A stretch of DNA of 64,000 nucleotides from Thermosphaera sp. (GCA_038827615.1 JAWBNK010000001.1:496290-560289); one strand, 5' to 3'. Shown: positions 42,578-53,181, numbered from the stretch's first letter. Numbers and translations are program-made. The notes: generated from the sequence alone by a model not told the origin.

Positions 42578-44083
42578 GTGGATTCTGAGAAAATAGAGTT
42601 ACTAATGAAAAATATAACTAAAACATTCCCAGGAGGAGTTATAGCATTAAGGGATGTATCAGTAAGGTTGACGGGAGGCGAATTCACCGCTCTTGTTGGC
42701 GAAAACGGAGCTGGCAAATCGACCCTGATGAAAATCCTATATGGAATATATACTTATGATAAGGGTGAAATCCTACTAAATGGAAAACCTCTTTTAATTA
42801 GAAAACCATCTGACGCTATTAGAAATGGAATAATCATGGTCTCGCAGAGCCCGCAACTCATAGATAGGTTGACAGTGGCGGAGAATCTAACTCTAGGTTT
42901 AGAGGGAGTTAGACTACTCTCTGGGTTTTCTAATGCTGTAAAGCTGGTTAGGGAGTATAGTGAGAAGATAGGAGTAAAGATTAAACCCGAGGATAGGGTA
43001 TGGTCCTTAACATATACCCAGAAGCAACTAGTTGAAATCGTGAGGGCTTTAATCCTAGGGGCTAAAATATTGATCCTGGATGAAGCTTTAACATATCTAC
43101 CAATAGAAGAGCGCAAAAGGTTCTACACGTTTCTACAAGAGTTCAAACAGAAGGGAGGTACTGTTGTCGTTATCACGCACAAGATCCCGGAGGCGCTTGA
43201 GGTAGCTGATAGAATAATTGTGTTGAGGAAAGGATCAGTCTCAGGTGAGTTGACCCGGGAAAACGCGACTTTAGACAAGGTTAGAGAACTAATGTTTGCT
43301 GAAGCGGCTAAGGAGATATCATACGATCGTCTCCCAACCTCGGTAATTGGAGAAAAAATCGTTATCGAAGCGAAAGACGTGTGGGTTGAAGGGGATTACG
43401 GTGTTCCCGTAGTTAAAGGAGTTTCGATAAGAGTTAGAGAGGGCGAGGTCGCTGGTATTGCGGGAGTGGTGGGAAACGGTCAAAGAGAGTTCCTAGAGGC
43501 AATAGTAGGGCTTAGAAAAATCTCTAAAGGAAAAATCTTTGTCGAAGGAGTAGAGACTACGAATAATGAGATGGGAAAGACGAGGAGCATGGGAATAGGT
43601 TTCATCCCTGACCTTCCATTAAGGTTTGGAATATCACAAGACAACAGCATTCTCGAGAACATAGCTGCTCTTTTTGAAGGGAAAAACCTCCTTGTAGACT
43701 GGGAGAGAGTGAGAAGCTTGACGCGTGAAATAATTAAAACCTTCAACGTGCTGACCCCTAGCGAGGAGGCCCCAGTAAAAATCCTTTCAGGAGGAAATCT
43801 AATGAAGGTTATCGTGGGGAGGGAATTAAATTATAGTAGGAAAGCCCTTATCGCCTACAATCCCACAAGGGCGCTTGACGAGATTACGGCCGTCCAGGTT
43901 AGGAGGATCATTAAGAATAAGAGTATTAGAGAAAAGATCGCAGTCTTGTTTGCGAGTGAAGACCTTGACGAAGTCTATCAGCTAAGTGATACTATCTACG
44001 TCATGAATAGTGGGAAACTCCACGGTCCCTTCGACCCTGAAAAGACCCCGAGGGAAGACATTGAAAAACTAATGGTGATGTAA
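42578..44083 (+). CDS. Nucleoside-type ABC transporter, duplicated ATP-binding protein
   Basis: 501 residues, two tandem ATPase domains as in YufO/NupA and RbsA. The first has GENGAGKST and Walker B AKILILDEALTYL, with LTYTQKQLVEIVRAL in place of a canonical LSGGQ. The second has GVVGNGQREF (degenerate Walker A) and ILSGGNLMKVIVGREL with AYNPTRALD. Such asymmetry is normal for the family. GTG start with GAGAGGG upstream. Followed by two permeases with 1-base gap and ATGA overlap. Confidence 0.9.
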   Translation: MDSEKIELLMKNITKTFPGGVIALRDVSVRLTGGEFTALVGENGAGKSTLMKILYGIYTYDKGEILLNGKPLLIRKPSDAIRNGIIMVSQSPQLIDRLTVAENLTLGLEGVRLLSGFSNAVKLVREYSEKIGVKIKPEDRVWSLTYTQKQLVEIVRALILGAKILILDEALTYLPIEERKRFYTFLQEFKQKGGTVVVITHKIPEALEVADRIIVLRKGSVSGELTRENATLDKVRELMFAEAAKEISYDRLPTSVIGEKIVIEAKDVWVEGDYGVPVVKGVSIRVREGEVAGIAGVVGNGQREFLEAIVGLRKISKGKIFVEGVETTNNEMGKTRSMGIGFIPDLPLRFGISQDNSILENIAALFEGKNLLVDWERVRSLTREIIKTFNVLTPSEEAPVKILSGGNLMKVIVGRELNYSRKALIAYNPTRALDEITAVQVRRIIKNKSIREKIAVLFASEDLDEVYQLSDTIYVMNSGKLHGPFDPEKTPREDIEKLMVM

Positions 44084-44084
44084 A

Positions 44085-45254
44085 ATGATCAGACTCATAG
44101 TTTTGAAAAGAACTAAGCCATTAAGATACAGCAGGTTAACGACGGTTACCATTTCACTACTAGCTGGCATCCTGCTGTATACTTTAATCCTAGGTGTTAT
44201 CGGAATCAACCCGTTTTTAACATTATCGATAATCTCTTCATCCTTTGTGTCTAGCGGGGTGATCAAGGACTTCATTGTGCTGACAATCCTGGGCTATGCT
44301 CTTCTTATTGCATTCAAAGGAGCCCTGTGGAACATAGGAGCGGAGGGGCAATTCTACATGGGCACAATTCCAGTTATATACCTCACAACCATCCTGTTTT
44401 ACACGCGCGAACCAGTGAGTATAGCTCAGTCTATAGGCGTAATAATGTGTTCGATTCTTCTAGCTATAATATTCGGTGCATTGTGGGGAGGCTTAGCTGG
44501 AATCATCAAAGCATACACGGGAGTCGACGAGGTACCCGTGACACTTATAATGAACTATATAGCGTACTACTTGGTTAACATCCTGATTCTAGGGCCGTTC
44601 CAAGGAAAGTACGTATACGGATACAAGCGGACTGACTTGATCCCTGAGCCTTATCAACTCAGTATAAAGGTTCAATTAACCTTTACTGGAAACCCAGTTA
44701 TCGATGCTGCATTATCTTTCATCAGAGAGCTCATGATCTATGGGTGGTGGCTGTTAGCGTTGCTTATTGTAATAATGGCAGTATGGTGGTTCTTCAATAA
44801 GACTTCGCTTGGGTTAAAAGTCAAAATCCTTGGGTCAAACCCAGAGTACCTTGTAACCACTGGTTCGAGTGTAAAGAAGTTGACAATAATAACTTTTGCC
44901 ATCTCAGGTGGTTTGGTTGGACTAATGGCTGGACTTTATGTGCTTGGATATTTACTGAGACTCGAATACCCGATAGAGGGACAAACAGCCGGGTATGGGT
45001 ACTTAGCAATCCTGGTAGCTTGGCTATCTCTGCTCGATATAGCTCTCGTACCCGTCTCCGCATACATTATCGCGAGCTTAACAAACGCTGGGTTGACTCA
45101 AAGCGCTATTCCCGAGGTAAAGCAGGCACTTCAGCAAGCAGGTTTCGCAGGGGCGGAGATGTCTTTTAGATGGATTATGGTTGGCTCAATACTGCTAACC
45201 TACTCAGTGTTGAGATTTCTATCGGATTATGAGATTAGGGTGATTAGAAGATGA
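44085..45254 (+). CDS. Nucleoside-type ABC transporter permease 1
   Basis: 389 residues, about 8-10 membrane helices, BPD_transp_2 family (YufP/NupB). The cytoplasmic segment GLKVKILGSNPEYLVTTGSSVKKLTI and the helix AISGGLVGLMAGLYVLGY are family-typical. It starts one base after the ATPase stop and ends overlapping the second permease. Confidence 0.9.
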   Translation: MIRLIVLKRTKPLRYSRLTTVTISLLAGILLYTLILGVIGINPFLTLSIISSSFVSSGVIKDFIVLTILGYALLIAFKGALWNIGAEGQFYMGTIPVIYLTTILFYTREPVSIAQSIGVIMCSILLAIIFGALWGGLAGIIKAYTGVDEVPVTLIMNYIAYYLVNILILGPFQGKYVYGYKRTDLIPEPYQLSIKVQLTFTGNPVIDAALSFIRELMIYGWWLLALLIVIMAVWWFFNKTSLGLKVKILGSNPEYLVTTGSSVKKLTIITFAISGGLVGLMAGLYVLGYLLRLEYPIEGQTAGYGYLAILVAWLSLLDIALVPVSAYIIASLTNAGLTQSAIPEVKQALQQAGFAGAEMSFRWIMVGSILLTYSVLRFLSDYEIRVIRR

Positions 45255-46153
45255 ACGGATTAGAGAGCCTCATTGGTTTAATTGAAGGAATAGGAGCCGC
45301 ATTCATCACTTTCTATCTTGTAGCCCTAGGCCACAGCATATTTGAAAAAGCCGGATTGCTCGACCTTGCAATAGATGGAGTATTCTTCATGTCCACGGGG
45401 GCAGCGGTTCTAGGTGCAGTGGCGTTCGGCAATCCCGTAATAGGTAGTATCGTGGCTATGTTGATAGCATCCATGTTCGGCCTCTTAATGGCTTATTTGT
45501 TAACTTCTCTCCCAATAAGTCATGGAGCCGTGGGATTATCCCTCCAGTTCCTTGGTTACGGTTTGGGTATCGTGTTGGGGTATCCGTTGAGGCAAACAAT
45601 CGGCGCACTGTATGCTTATTGCTATACAGATGAAGTTTTGATAGAGTTGATCATTGTGACTATAGTTATAGGTGTCGTAGCCCACTTGTTGATCGAGAAA
45701 ACGAAGATAGGTGCTGCAATAAGGGCTGTAGGCGAGAGTCCGCATGCCGCATCATCTCTAGGCGTTAATATCTTATTCACGAGGCTTGTAGCAGGAGCTA
45801 TGGGCTTCGCCTTGATGGGACTGGGCGCATCCTTCTTCCCGCTCCTATGGCAAAAGTACTGGGATATTAAGGTGTATACCCTCGGATACGGCTGGCTCTC
45901 TTTCACTATCGCTCTCGCGGCCGGTAGGCATCCTATATTCCTGATACCAATGGCTTTGTTGTTCGGAGGACTAGTGGAGTATAGCGTAACTATCCAAACA
46001 CTATTCAAGTTACCTCCAGATGTGGCGAAACTGATTCCATTCGTAGGAGCATTAGGAGCGATGTTAACCTACAGCTTTACGAGATTGAGAAGAATATTTG
46101 CCTCTCCACAGAGTCTGGGCAAGGTATATTACAGAGAGGAGAAAACCGTATAA
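45251..46153 (+). CDS. Nucleoside-type ABC transporter permease 2
   Basis: 300 residues, about 8 membrane helices, BPD_transp_2 family (YufQ/NupC). Early GHSIFEKAGLLDLAIDGVFFMSTGA and later KIGAAIRAVGESPHAASSLGVN are the conserved blocks. ATGA start overlap with permease 1. Completes the importer. Confidence 0.9.
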   Translation: MNGLESLIGLIEGIGAAFITFYLVALGHSIFEKAGLLDLAIDGVFFMSTGAAVLGAVAFGNPVIGSIVAMLIASMFGLLMAYLLTSLPISHGAVGLSLQFLGYGLGIVLGYPLRQTIGALYAYCYTDEVLIELIIVTIVIGVVAHLLIEKTKIGAAIRAVGESPHAASSLGVNILFTRLVAGAMGFALMGLGASFFPLLWQKYWDIKVYTLGYGWLSFTIALAAGRHPIFLIPMALLFGGLVEYSVTIQTLFKLPPDVAKLIPFVGALGAMLTYSFTRLRRIFASPQSLGKVYYREEKTV

Positions 46154-46154
46154 G

Positions 46155-46180
46155 TTTTTTTATTTCTCTTTTCCTTCCTT
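46155..46180 (+). terminator. T-rich terminator after ABC importer operon
   Basis: A run of six T, then a pyrimidine-rich stretch starting two bases after the last stop, in the 55-base gap between convergent operons. Confidence 0.5.
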
Positions 46181-46208
46181 CATAATTTCTTGTATTAATG
46201 GAAGGCTT

Positions 46209-47840
46209 CTATTCGAAAACACGTAGATATAAGAGTGTGGTCTCCTTGCCCAAGAGAGAAATTAATGGAGCAGCCCTCGGACCACTATCTTTCCCAATGA
46301 ATAGTTTGTAGAAGATTTTATAGTATTCTCCGACCTCTTGGGGAGTTAACCCTTGAGTTGCATTCATCATAACATTCTTAATGTTTTCCTCAGTCCATTC
46401 TTTTAGAGTCTTCAACCCTTCTGAAAGTTTCTTGAAAACGGAGAGGAATTTCACGGGAATATTTAACTCCTCAACTCCTGAAGGGGGTTGGACAAGGCTG
46501 AACACCATATTCTCGGGTCCGTATTTTTTAACCCACACTGATGCTTTCGACATTGTTTCTATGACTCTCCTTATTCCGAAAATACTTGGGTTCATGGGCA
46601 GATGACCACTTAGCTGGAGCCTTTTCACTACTTCGCTTGACCATTTTTCTCTCGGGAGTATTTGAGAAAGTATGGCGAGATGTGTATAAGGAACTTGTTC
46701 AGGAGGGGTCTCGGGGGGGTTAGACCCTGGGTAGCTTAGCTCGTAACTTCTTTTCAACAAAATCTCTTCTTCCTTGTCCTTTCCACTTTCAATTCCATAG
46801 TAGATCCTTTCTGCCTTAAAGTATTGTGAGTAGTACTGAGGTATTTCATGCAAGCTGACGCTATATTTTTTCATAGGAGGCGTCTTCAAAACTATGAACC
46901 TGTAAATGTGGGGGTGAGCTACTTCGATCCAGTCTTTTGGCGTAAAGCCGAGAAAATCACTGCTTCCCATGTCTACTTCGCTGCCGTCGGGCTTCCTGAG
47001 CGCCACCCACTCGTAAGGCAAGCCAAATGGAGGGTTGATCTTATACACATTGACGGCTAAGTCGACACAGCTGTCCCTGCTTCCGCCTGGCATCGCATGA
47101 TCTTTCCCATAAGGCTCGAAATCAACTCCAAGCCCACTCCATACCGCAACCCACTCTATCCGCCACATTAATTTGCCATTTGTGAGGCTGGTTTTGCCTT
47201 TAAAGCCGCAGTGTTTGCATTCGTATTCAACGGCGTCGTCTATTATGTTAACTGCTTCCGTAGTGTCTATTCTGCCGCAATTCTCACATACAGGTTCTAT
47301 GGGGATCCAAGAATCCTGATATGGTTTTCTTCCACGATACTTATTCACAATTCTCCTAATTTCTTCTTTTTTAGCTATTGTTTCCTTTATGAAAGAGAGA
47401 AGAAGTTTTTGATACATCTCAGTAGTTGTTATTATTTCGATTTCTCCGTCCGTGAACTCTTTTATGAATGGCCCAAAATCGTCCCAGAAATGTTCTACCC
47501 AATTAGAGTGGCATCCTTTAGGGTCAGGAACCCTTATCAATGGCCATCCTTTGTACTTCTCCGCCTCTTTGGGATCGGGGAAGGCATTTAATTGGGCTTG
47601 TTTAGCCTTCCAAGCGTCCTGGGTGTAGAGAGTTAAATATTGTTTGATCTTCAATCCTCTCGAGGACAGTATTCTCCTCAAGGTCTCAGTTATTATTACC
47701 TCGCCTCTCAACCTCCCAACGTGCTGAAGACCAGATACTGATAATCCACCGTTGAACACGTAAGTATCCTTTCCACGTTTTATTAGATCTTCTTGGACTT
47801 GGTCAGCAAGTTCATCGATCCAATGTTTCTTAATACTCAT
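46209..47840 (-). CDS. lysS: Lysyl-tRNA synthetase, class I
   Basis: 543 residues. The class I signature is GGLSVSGLQHVGRLRG (HIGH-like), and the second signature is DMGSSDFLGFTPKDW (KMSKS-like). A zinc ribbon, CENCGRID...CKHCG, lies at about 185-215. The C-terminal 150 residues are the helical anticodon-binding cage. Class I LysRS is characteristic of most archaea. It has its own promoter, divergent from the MFS gene. Confidence 0.95.
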   Translation of the reverse strand: MSIKKHWIDELADQVQEDLIKRGKDTYVFNGGLSVSGLQHVGRLRGEVIITETLRRILSSRGLKIKQYLTLYTQDAWKAKQAQLNAFPDPKEAEKYKGWPLIRVPDPKGCHSNWVEHFWDDFGPFIKEFTDGEIEIITTTEMYQKLLLSFIKETIAKKEEIRRIVNKYRGRKPYQDSWIPIEPVCENCGRIDTTEAVNIIDDAVEYECKHCGFKGKTSLTNGKLMWRIEWVAVWSGLGVDFEPYGKDHAMPGGSRDSCVDLAVNVYKINPPFGLPYEWVALRKPDGSEVDMGSSDFLGFTPKDWIEVAHPHIYRFIVLKTPPMKKYSVSLHEIPQYYSQYFKAERIYYGIESGKDKEEEILLKRSYELSYPGSNPPETPPEQVPYTHLAILSQILPREKWSSEVVKRLQLSGHLPMNPSIFGIRRVIETMSKASVWVKKYGPENMVFSLVQPPSGVEELNIPVKFLSVFKKLSEGLKTLKEWTEENIKNVMMNATQGLTPQEVGEYYKIFYKLFIGKDSGPRAAPLISLLGKETTLLYLRVFE

Positions 47841-47921
47841 AACGACTCCTCTTTTCGTGAGTTATTATTTTACGAGTATTTATTTACCCTTACCCCTCTT
47901 TAATAACGCGTGAGGGTTGGA

Positions 47922-49085
47922 ATGAGAAGAGCTCTCATAGTGTTTATGTTGTTGGGTTTGGTATCCCTTTTTGCGGACATCACATATGAGGGGGCAACAT
48001 CAATCAGAGGAGGATATCTATACCTCATAGGAGCCACAGCAGTAGTAGCAGGCTTTGTTAGAGTGAGCGAGATAGTAAATTATTTCACTCGCTTTTTGAG
48101 CGGCCTATTAGGCGATTACTTCAAAAGCTCGAAAACCTTGTGGGGTCTTGTCATCATTGGATATGCTATAAATGTGGTGGCTATCCCACTTTTAGCGTTT
48201 GCTAGGAGATGGGAAGAAGTTCTGGCATTAGTTATTCTTGAGAGGATGGGAAAAGGTTTGAGAGCCCCAGCTAGAGATGTAATTTTATCAGAGGTTTCCG
48301 AAGAGATGGGAAAAGGGCTCGGCTTCGGGATTCATGAGTTTCTCGATCAGTTTGGAGCCTTTTCTGGTCCGCTGATAGCTTCAATCATATTGTTGAAAAC
48401 CGGAGGAGACTACGGCTCAGCGTTTATAGCTCTAGGATTTCCAGGACTCGTCGCCGTTGGCTTTGCGATATCGTCAATGATCCTCTATCCAAATCTAAAG
48501 ACGTTTAACCTTTCCAAAAGAAGTGTTGGAATAAGAGGGCTTGGCAAAACCTTCTATATTTATTTGGCTGGCTTAATGATCATGTCAGTAGGTTTTCTCA
48601 GTTGGGACTTATTCACATTTTCAATTAAATCTGAAGGAATAGTGGGGGACGAAATAATACCTCTGTTCTACACAGTAGCAATGCTTATAGATGGATTGGT
48701 TGCAATCCCCATAGGCATTCTTTACGATAAAATAGGAGTTTCAAGCATTATATCTGCACCGGTAGCATTGATAGTCTCAACACTATTCCTATCTCCCCGT
48801 GCAGAGCTCCTTTTTGTATATTCCGCTATATGGGGTTTTGTAATGGGAGTGTTCGAGACAAATGTTAGAGTAGCCGTTTCAGATATAGTAAACCCGGTAC
48901 AAAGGTCCCTTGCTTACGGAGTCTTCGGCTTGTTTTATGGGTTCTCACTAATGATAGGCGGTCTTATCCAGGGAGCTGTCTATTCATGGGGATTTACTTA
49001 TCTTAAGGCCCTTATAGTGGTCTCTGAAACCATATCAATTGTAATATTCTCATATCTCGCTTATTCTCTTCTTCGCAAACAATAA
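47922..49085 (+). CDS. MFS-family transporter
   Basis: About 387 residues with about 12 hydrophobic segments. ERMGKGLRAPARDVILSE in the loop after the fourth helix is a motif shared by a group of archaeal and bacterial MFS proteins of unknown substrate; FADITYEGATSIRGGYL is in helix 1-2. ATG 47922 has GAGG six bases upstream; GTG 47910 is an alternative. It stands between LysRS and LeuRS genes. Confidence 0.85.
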   Translation: MRRALIVFMLLGLVSLFADITYEGATSIRGGYLYLIGATAVVAGFVRVSEIVNYFTRFLSGLLGDYFKSSKTLWGLVIIGYAINVVAIPLLAFARRWEEVLALVILERMGKGLRAPARDVILSEVSEEMGKGLGFGIHEFLDQFGAFSGPLIASIILLKTGGDYGSAFIALGFPGLVAVGFAISSMILYPNLKTFNLSKRSVGIRGLGKTFYIYLAGLMIMSVGFLSWDLFTFSIKSEGIVGDEIIPLFYTVAMLIDGLVAIPIGILYDKIGVSSIISAPVALIVSTLFLSPRAELLFVYSAIWGFVMGVFETNVRVAVSDIVNPVQRSLAYGVFGLFYGFSLMIGGLIQGAVYSWGFTYLKALIVVSETISIVIFSYLAYSLLRKQ

Positions 49086-49140
49086 ACTTAGATTAATTAA
49101 TTTAAGCACTATGTTATTATTAAGACTTAGGTGTTTGTGC

Positions 49141-52047
49141 TTGATAACTGGCAATAAAAGGGAATTCATCGAGTGGTTAAGAAACATTGAAACGAAATGG
49201 CAGAAGAAATGGAAGGAAATGAGGATTTTTGAGCCAAAAGTGGAAAAAGAAAAGCCCAAGTACTTCTTGACAGTCCCTTACCCCTATACTAATGGACCTC
49301 TTCATATAGGTCATGGGAGGACGTATACTGTTGGAGACATTATTGCAAGGTATAAGAGGCTCATCGGGTTCAACGTGCTCTTTCCCATGGCCTTTCACAT
49401 TACTGGGACACCGATAATCGCTATCTCCGAAAAAATTGCTAAGAACGATGCTAAAACGCTAGATATGTATCGGACATATATTTCTTACTACATAGATGAT
49501 AAAGAAGAGGTAGAAAAGATTCTTGAATCATTCAAGGATCCCTTGTCGCTCGCAACCTTTTTCGCTGAGAAGGTTCAATCTGATTTTGAAGCCTTGGGAT
49601 ACAGTATAGATTGGCGTAGAAAATTCCACACTGGAGAGCCAATATACAATGCTTTTGTAACATGGCAGTACGAGAAATTGAGAGAGCTAGGCGTGGTTGG
49701 AAAAGGAGAACACGTGGTAACATATTGTCTCCTACACAGGCAGCCTGAAGGGGAGGACGATATTCAAGATGCGGATGTTAATCCTGTCGAGATACTAGAG
49801 TACACTGGGATTAAATTTAAGATAATTGATAGTGATGCATACCTGCTTGCTTCAACCCTTAGACCTGAAACGCTTTTAGGAGCAACTAATCTGTGGATTA
49901 ATCCTGAAGCCGACTATGCATTGTTGAGTTTTAACGGTGAAAAAATCATTGTCTCTAAAAAAGCTTTCGTTAAGCTAACACACCAGCATCCTGAAAAGGA
50001 TATTCAAATAGTTGAAGTATTCAAAGGAAGAGAGCTTATTGGAAAACGAGTATTATCTCCGCTCGGTAATGAGCTAATTATTCTACCAGCAGGCTTTGTT
50101 GACCCTGAGAACGCTACAGGAGTCGTTTACTCCGAACCTAGTGATGCTCCATACGATTATGTGGCATTAATGGAGTTAAAGACGAATAAAGAGTTGATCC
50201 TTCGGTACGAATTAAACCCGGATGTTATTAACGCATTGAATCCAATACGTATCATCGAAGTTCCAGGTATTAATGATCACCATGCAAAAATAGTCGTAGA
50301 GAAGTACGGAATCCAGACCCAATTTGATGAGAAACTTGAAGATGCCACTAGAGAAGTCTATAGGGAGCAGTTCTATAATGGAAGGTTGATCGTTGACAAT
50401 CCAGAGTTCAAAGGCTTGAGCGTTCCTGAAGCAAGAGATAAGATGAAATCCAAACTGCTAATGGAGGGCAAAGCGATTATTGTGCATGAGCTGAATCGGA
50501 AAGCATATTGTCGGAGCGGAGGGGAGATAATAGTAGCTAAGATAAAAGACCAATGGTTCATCGATTACAGCGTTCCATGGTGGAAGGAGAGGACGAAAAT
50601 ACTTTTGGAAAAGAAACTCCAGATAGTGCCACCCAAATATCGTAAAGCCTTCCAAGATGTTATCGAATGGATAGAAAAAAGACCGTGTGCAAGAAAAAGA
50701 GGACTAGGGACGAAACTTCCATGGGATAATGAATGGATAATAGAGAGTTTAAGCGACTCAACCATCTATATGGCCTTTTACACCATTGTTCATAAAATAA
50801 GAGAGCACAGGATTCCGCCGGAAAAGCTAACAGCGGACCTTTTCGATTATATATTTCTCGGAAGGGGAGATGTAAATGACGTGAGCAATAAAACTGGGAT
50901 ACCATCTGAGATAATTGATGAAATGAGAAAAGAGTTTGAATACTGGTATCCAGTTGATCACAGGCATACTGGGATTCCTCACATTAGCAATCATTTAACC
51001 TTCTACCTCTTTCACCACACCGCCATTTTTCCAGAGGAGAAGTGGCCTAGAATGATTTCACTGAACGAGACGGTTATAAGAGAAGGAGCAAAAATGTCGA
51101 AGAGTAAAGGGAACGTCATTCCATTAAGAGATATTGCTAAGATGTATTCAGCGGACTTATTTAGATTTTACATTGCGGGAGCCTCGAGCCTCGACAGCAT
51201 CTTGGATTGGAGAGAGAAAGAGATAGAGTTAGTATTGGACAGCCTCTACAAGTTTGCTAACCTCGTAGACTCCCTAAAAAACATCGAGGGTTTTATTCCC
51301 AATGACTACTATGGCAGATGGTTTACTAGTAAATTCAGGAAAATCTTAACAGATTCAAGGAAAGCCATGGATTCTCTTGAGATAAGAGACTATTTACAAA
51401 TCGCATTTTATAGAACTATGAATCTCATTGAACAATATCGAGACTTGGTTGGAGAAGAATATTTGAAGGCTGTAAAATACGTTGTTCCCGATTGGCTTAA
51501 GATCCTAAGCCCTGTAATACCCCACTTGGCTGAAGAATTAAATGAAAGGCTTGGTTCCGATGAACTAATAAGCACGTCGAAGTGGCCCTCTGAAGAAAAA
51601 TATCCAGTTGAAGAGGAGTTAGAGGGGCTTGTTGATTCGCTGTTTTCCTTGATTAACGATGTCAAGAAAATAGTTGAGGTTATGAAAAAACCAGCCTCGA
51701 GAGCTGTGATAGTCGTAGCACCCGAATGGAAAAGGGAGGCTATTCGTTTATATCTAGAGAAGAAGAGCATTAAGACTCTCATTGATGAGTTGAAGGGAAA
51801 ATACAATTTGCGAAATAGAGAATTGGAGATCGTTGAAACCATTCAGTATTTCCAGAAAAACCCTAATGAAGTAATCGTCAAAACTACGAGTAGGAACGAG
51901 TTCGACATTCTGAAAAGTGCTATTCCATTTATTGAGAGGAAGACGGGGTTAAAAGTAGAAGTACTATGGGAAGATGAAGCAAGGGCTCGTGGAATACCCA
52001 AGAGCGAGAAATCTCAGCCTTTAAAACCAGCCATATACATAGAATAG
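49141..52047 (+). CDS. leuS: Leucyl-tRNA synthetase, archaeal type
   Basis: 968 residues from TTG 49141, supported by AGGTG seven bases upstream; an ATG at 49111 would add ten residues but lacks such a site. HIGH motif is VPYPYTNGPLHIGHGR; KMSKS is GAKMSKSKGNVIP. The CP1 editing domain begins around TLRPETLLGATNLWI. The domain order is that of archaeal/eukaryal LeuRS, which is longer than the bacterial form (about 860). Confidence 0.96.
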   Translation: MITGNKREFIEWLRNIETKWQKKWKEMRIFEPKVEKEKPKYFLTVPYPYTNGPLHIGHGRTYTVGDIIARYKRLIGFNVLFPMAFHITGTPIIAISEKIAKNDAKTLDMYRTYISYYIDDKEEVEKILESFKDPLSLATFFAEKVQSDFEALGYSIDWRRKFHTGEPIYNAFVTWQYEKLRELGVVGKGEHVVTYCLLHRQPEGEDDIQDADVNPVEILEYTGIKFKIIDSDAYLLASTLRPETLLGATNLWINPEADYALLSFNGEKIIVSKKAFVKLTHQHPEKDIQIVEVFKGRELIGKRVLSPLGNELIILPAGFVDPENATGVVYSEPSDAPYDYVALMELKTNKELILRYELNPDVINALNPIRIIEVPGINDHHAKIVVEKYGIQTQFDEKLEDATREVYREQFYNGRLIVDNPEFKGLSVPEARDKMKSKLLMEGKAIIVHELNRKAYCRSGGEIIVAKIKDQWFIDYSVPWWKERTKILLEKKLQIVPPKYRKAFQDVIEWIEKRPCARKRGLGTKLPWDNEWIIESLSDSTIYMAFYTIVHKIREHRIPPEKLTADLFDYIFLGRGDVNDVSNKTGIPSEIIDEMRKEFEYWYPVDHRHTGIPHISNHLTFYLFHHTAIFPEEKWPRMISLNETVIREGAKMSKSKGNVIPLRDIAKMYSADLFRFYIAGASSLDSILDWREKEIELVLDSLYKFANLVDSLKNIEGFIPNDYYGRWFTSKFRKILTDSRKAMDSLEIRDYLQIAFYRTMNLIEQYRDLVGEEYLKAVKYVVPDWLKILSPVIPHLAEELNERLGSDELISTSKWPSEEKYPVEEELEGLVDSLFSLINDVKKIVEVMKKPASRAVIVVAPEWKREAIRLYLEKKSIKTLIDELKGKYNLRNRELEIVETIQYFQKNPNEVIVKTTSRNEFDILKSAIPFIERKTGLKVEVLWEDEARARGIPKSEKSQPLKPAIYIE

Positions 52048-52089
52048 CGCGTAGATTTTTCCTATAAATTTTGAAACAATATAAGCTGG

Positions 52090-53181
52090 ATGGGCATAAT
52101 GGCTGAAAGAAACAATCTGGGGAATTTTACATTAAAGACTGGTCTCCCTTTTCCCGATGAAGTTTCGAGCATAGTTTTCAATGAAAAATTGTTCATGACA
52201 TCTTATTTGAAAACTTTAGCTGGAAAGGGGATAATAATAGAAGAGGTGAAAAAAGCCTATCTGAAGCCGGAGTATAGAGATGACATTGATGAAGTCTTCT
52301 CTGCGAATAAAATGAATAGCGAGATTTTGAAAATTGAAAATCTAACTGGATTGTTCGTAAAGGTGCCTACTGGGCTAGTACTGGATTCTCCACTGTATTA
52401 TTGCTTTATCTTGGGTTCGCGCGGATTCTATCAGAAGGTCTTAAACGTTATAAAAATAGAGGACAATGCTAGAGTTACTTTAGCGAAAGGATGTGCTGCC
52501 ATCGTTGATGAAGGAGTTCACTCAGCATTAACGTTAATCAGTATTGGTGAAAAAAGCGACGTTACAAGCATAATGATTCATAATTGGAGGATCAACGTAA
52601 AAGTCGGGGCTAAAACTAAAGTGGATGTTGGCATAGGCTCGGTATTCAGGGAATACTACGTCAAACTAACTCCGGTGAACACTATAAGCTTGACAAGCGA
52701 GATAGACGCCCAGGCGTATTCCCGGGTTGAAGTGTACTCTTCGACTGTGGGACACAAAAACTCTCGCATAAATCATAACACTGTTGTCAGGTTGAAGGGG
52801 GAGGCCTCTTCAAGTGTAGTAAACGTTAAGAGCGTTGCTCACGATGGAGCGTTTGTGAAGCATAACATTATTTTAGAGGCTTTAGCCGATAGTACTAAAG
52901 GTCATGTGGAGTGTAGTGGCTTGCTCTTAGGTAATGCTATTTTCGAGACAATTCCTGCATTGAAGTCAACATCTATGAATTCCGAGCTCACGCATGAGGC
53001 GAGCTTGGGGAGAATTAAAAGCGACGAGATTTTCTATTTGCTTACGAGAGGTTTAAACGAGGAGGAAGCCGTGAGGCTTGTGGTTATAGGGTTTTTATCA
53101 CAGCTTTACAGCGGTCTTCCAAAGCAATTAAGAGAATATTTGGTATCAATAACTCGAATGTTTGTTTCAAAAACTCTTTAA
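52090..53181 (+). CDS. SufB/SufD-family Fe-S cluster assembly protein
   Basis: 363 residues (ATG 52090; ATG 52099 behind GGATGGG is possible). The right-handed beta-helix SufBD core is clear at the C-terminus: NHNTVVRLKGEASSSV, HDGAFVKHNIILEALADSTKGHVECSGLLL, then THEASLGRIKSDEIFYLLTRGLNEEEA, the characteristic closing segment. It scaffolds Fe-S cluster assembly with the ATPase SufC. No sufC is adjacent or elsewhere in the window, which is unusual since archaeal sufC and sufB are commonly paired. Confidence 0.85.
   Translation: MGIMAERNNLGNFTLKTGLPFPDEVSSIVFNEKLFMTSYLKTLAGKGIIIEEVKKAYLKPEYRDDIDEVFSANKMNSEILKIENLTGLFVKVPTGLVLDSPLYYCFILGSRGFYQKVLNVIKIEDNARVTLAKGCAAIVDEGVHSALTLISIGEKSDVTSIMIHNWRINVKVGAKTKVDVGIGSVFREYYVKLTPVNTISLTSEIDAQAYSRVEVYSSTVGHKNSRINHNTVVRLKGEASSSVVNVKSVAHDGAFVKHNIILEALADSTKGHVECSGLLLGNAIFETIPALKSTSMNSELTHEASLGRIKSDEIFYLLTRGLNEEEAVRLVVIGFLSQLYSGLPKQLREYLVSITRMFVSKTL

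Noticed and set aside
50373-50905. Several overlapping antisense frames opposite leuS.
   Set aside because: Low-complexity Ser/Phe/Leu-rich translations typical of shadows of a coding strand.
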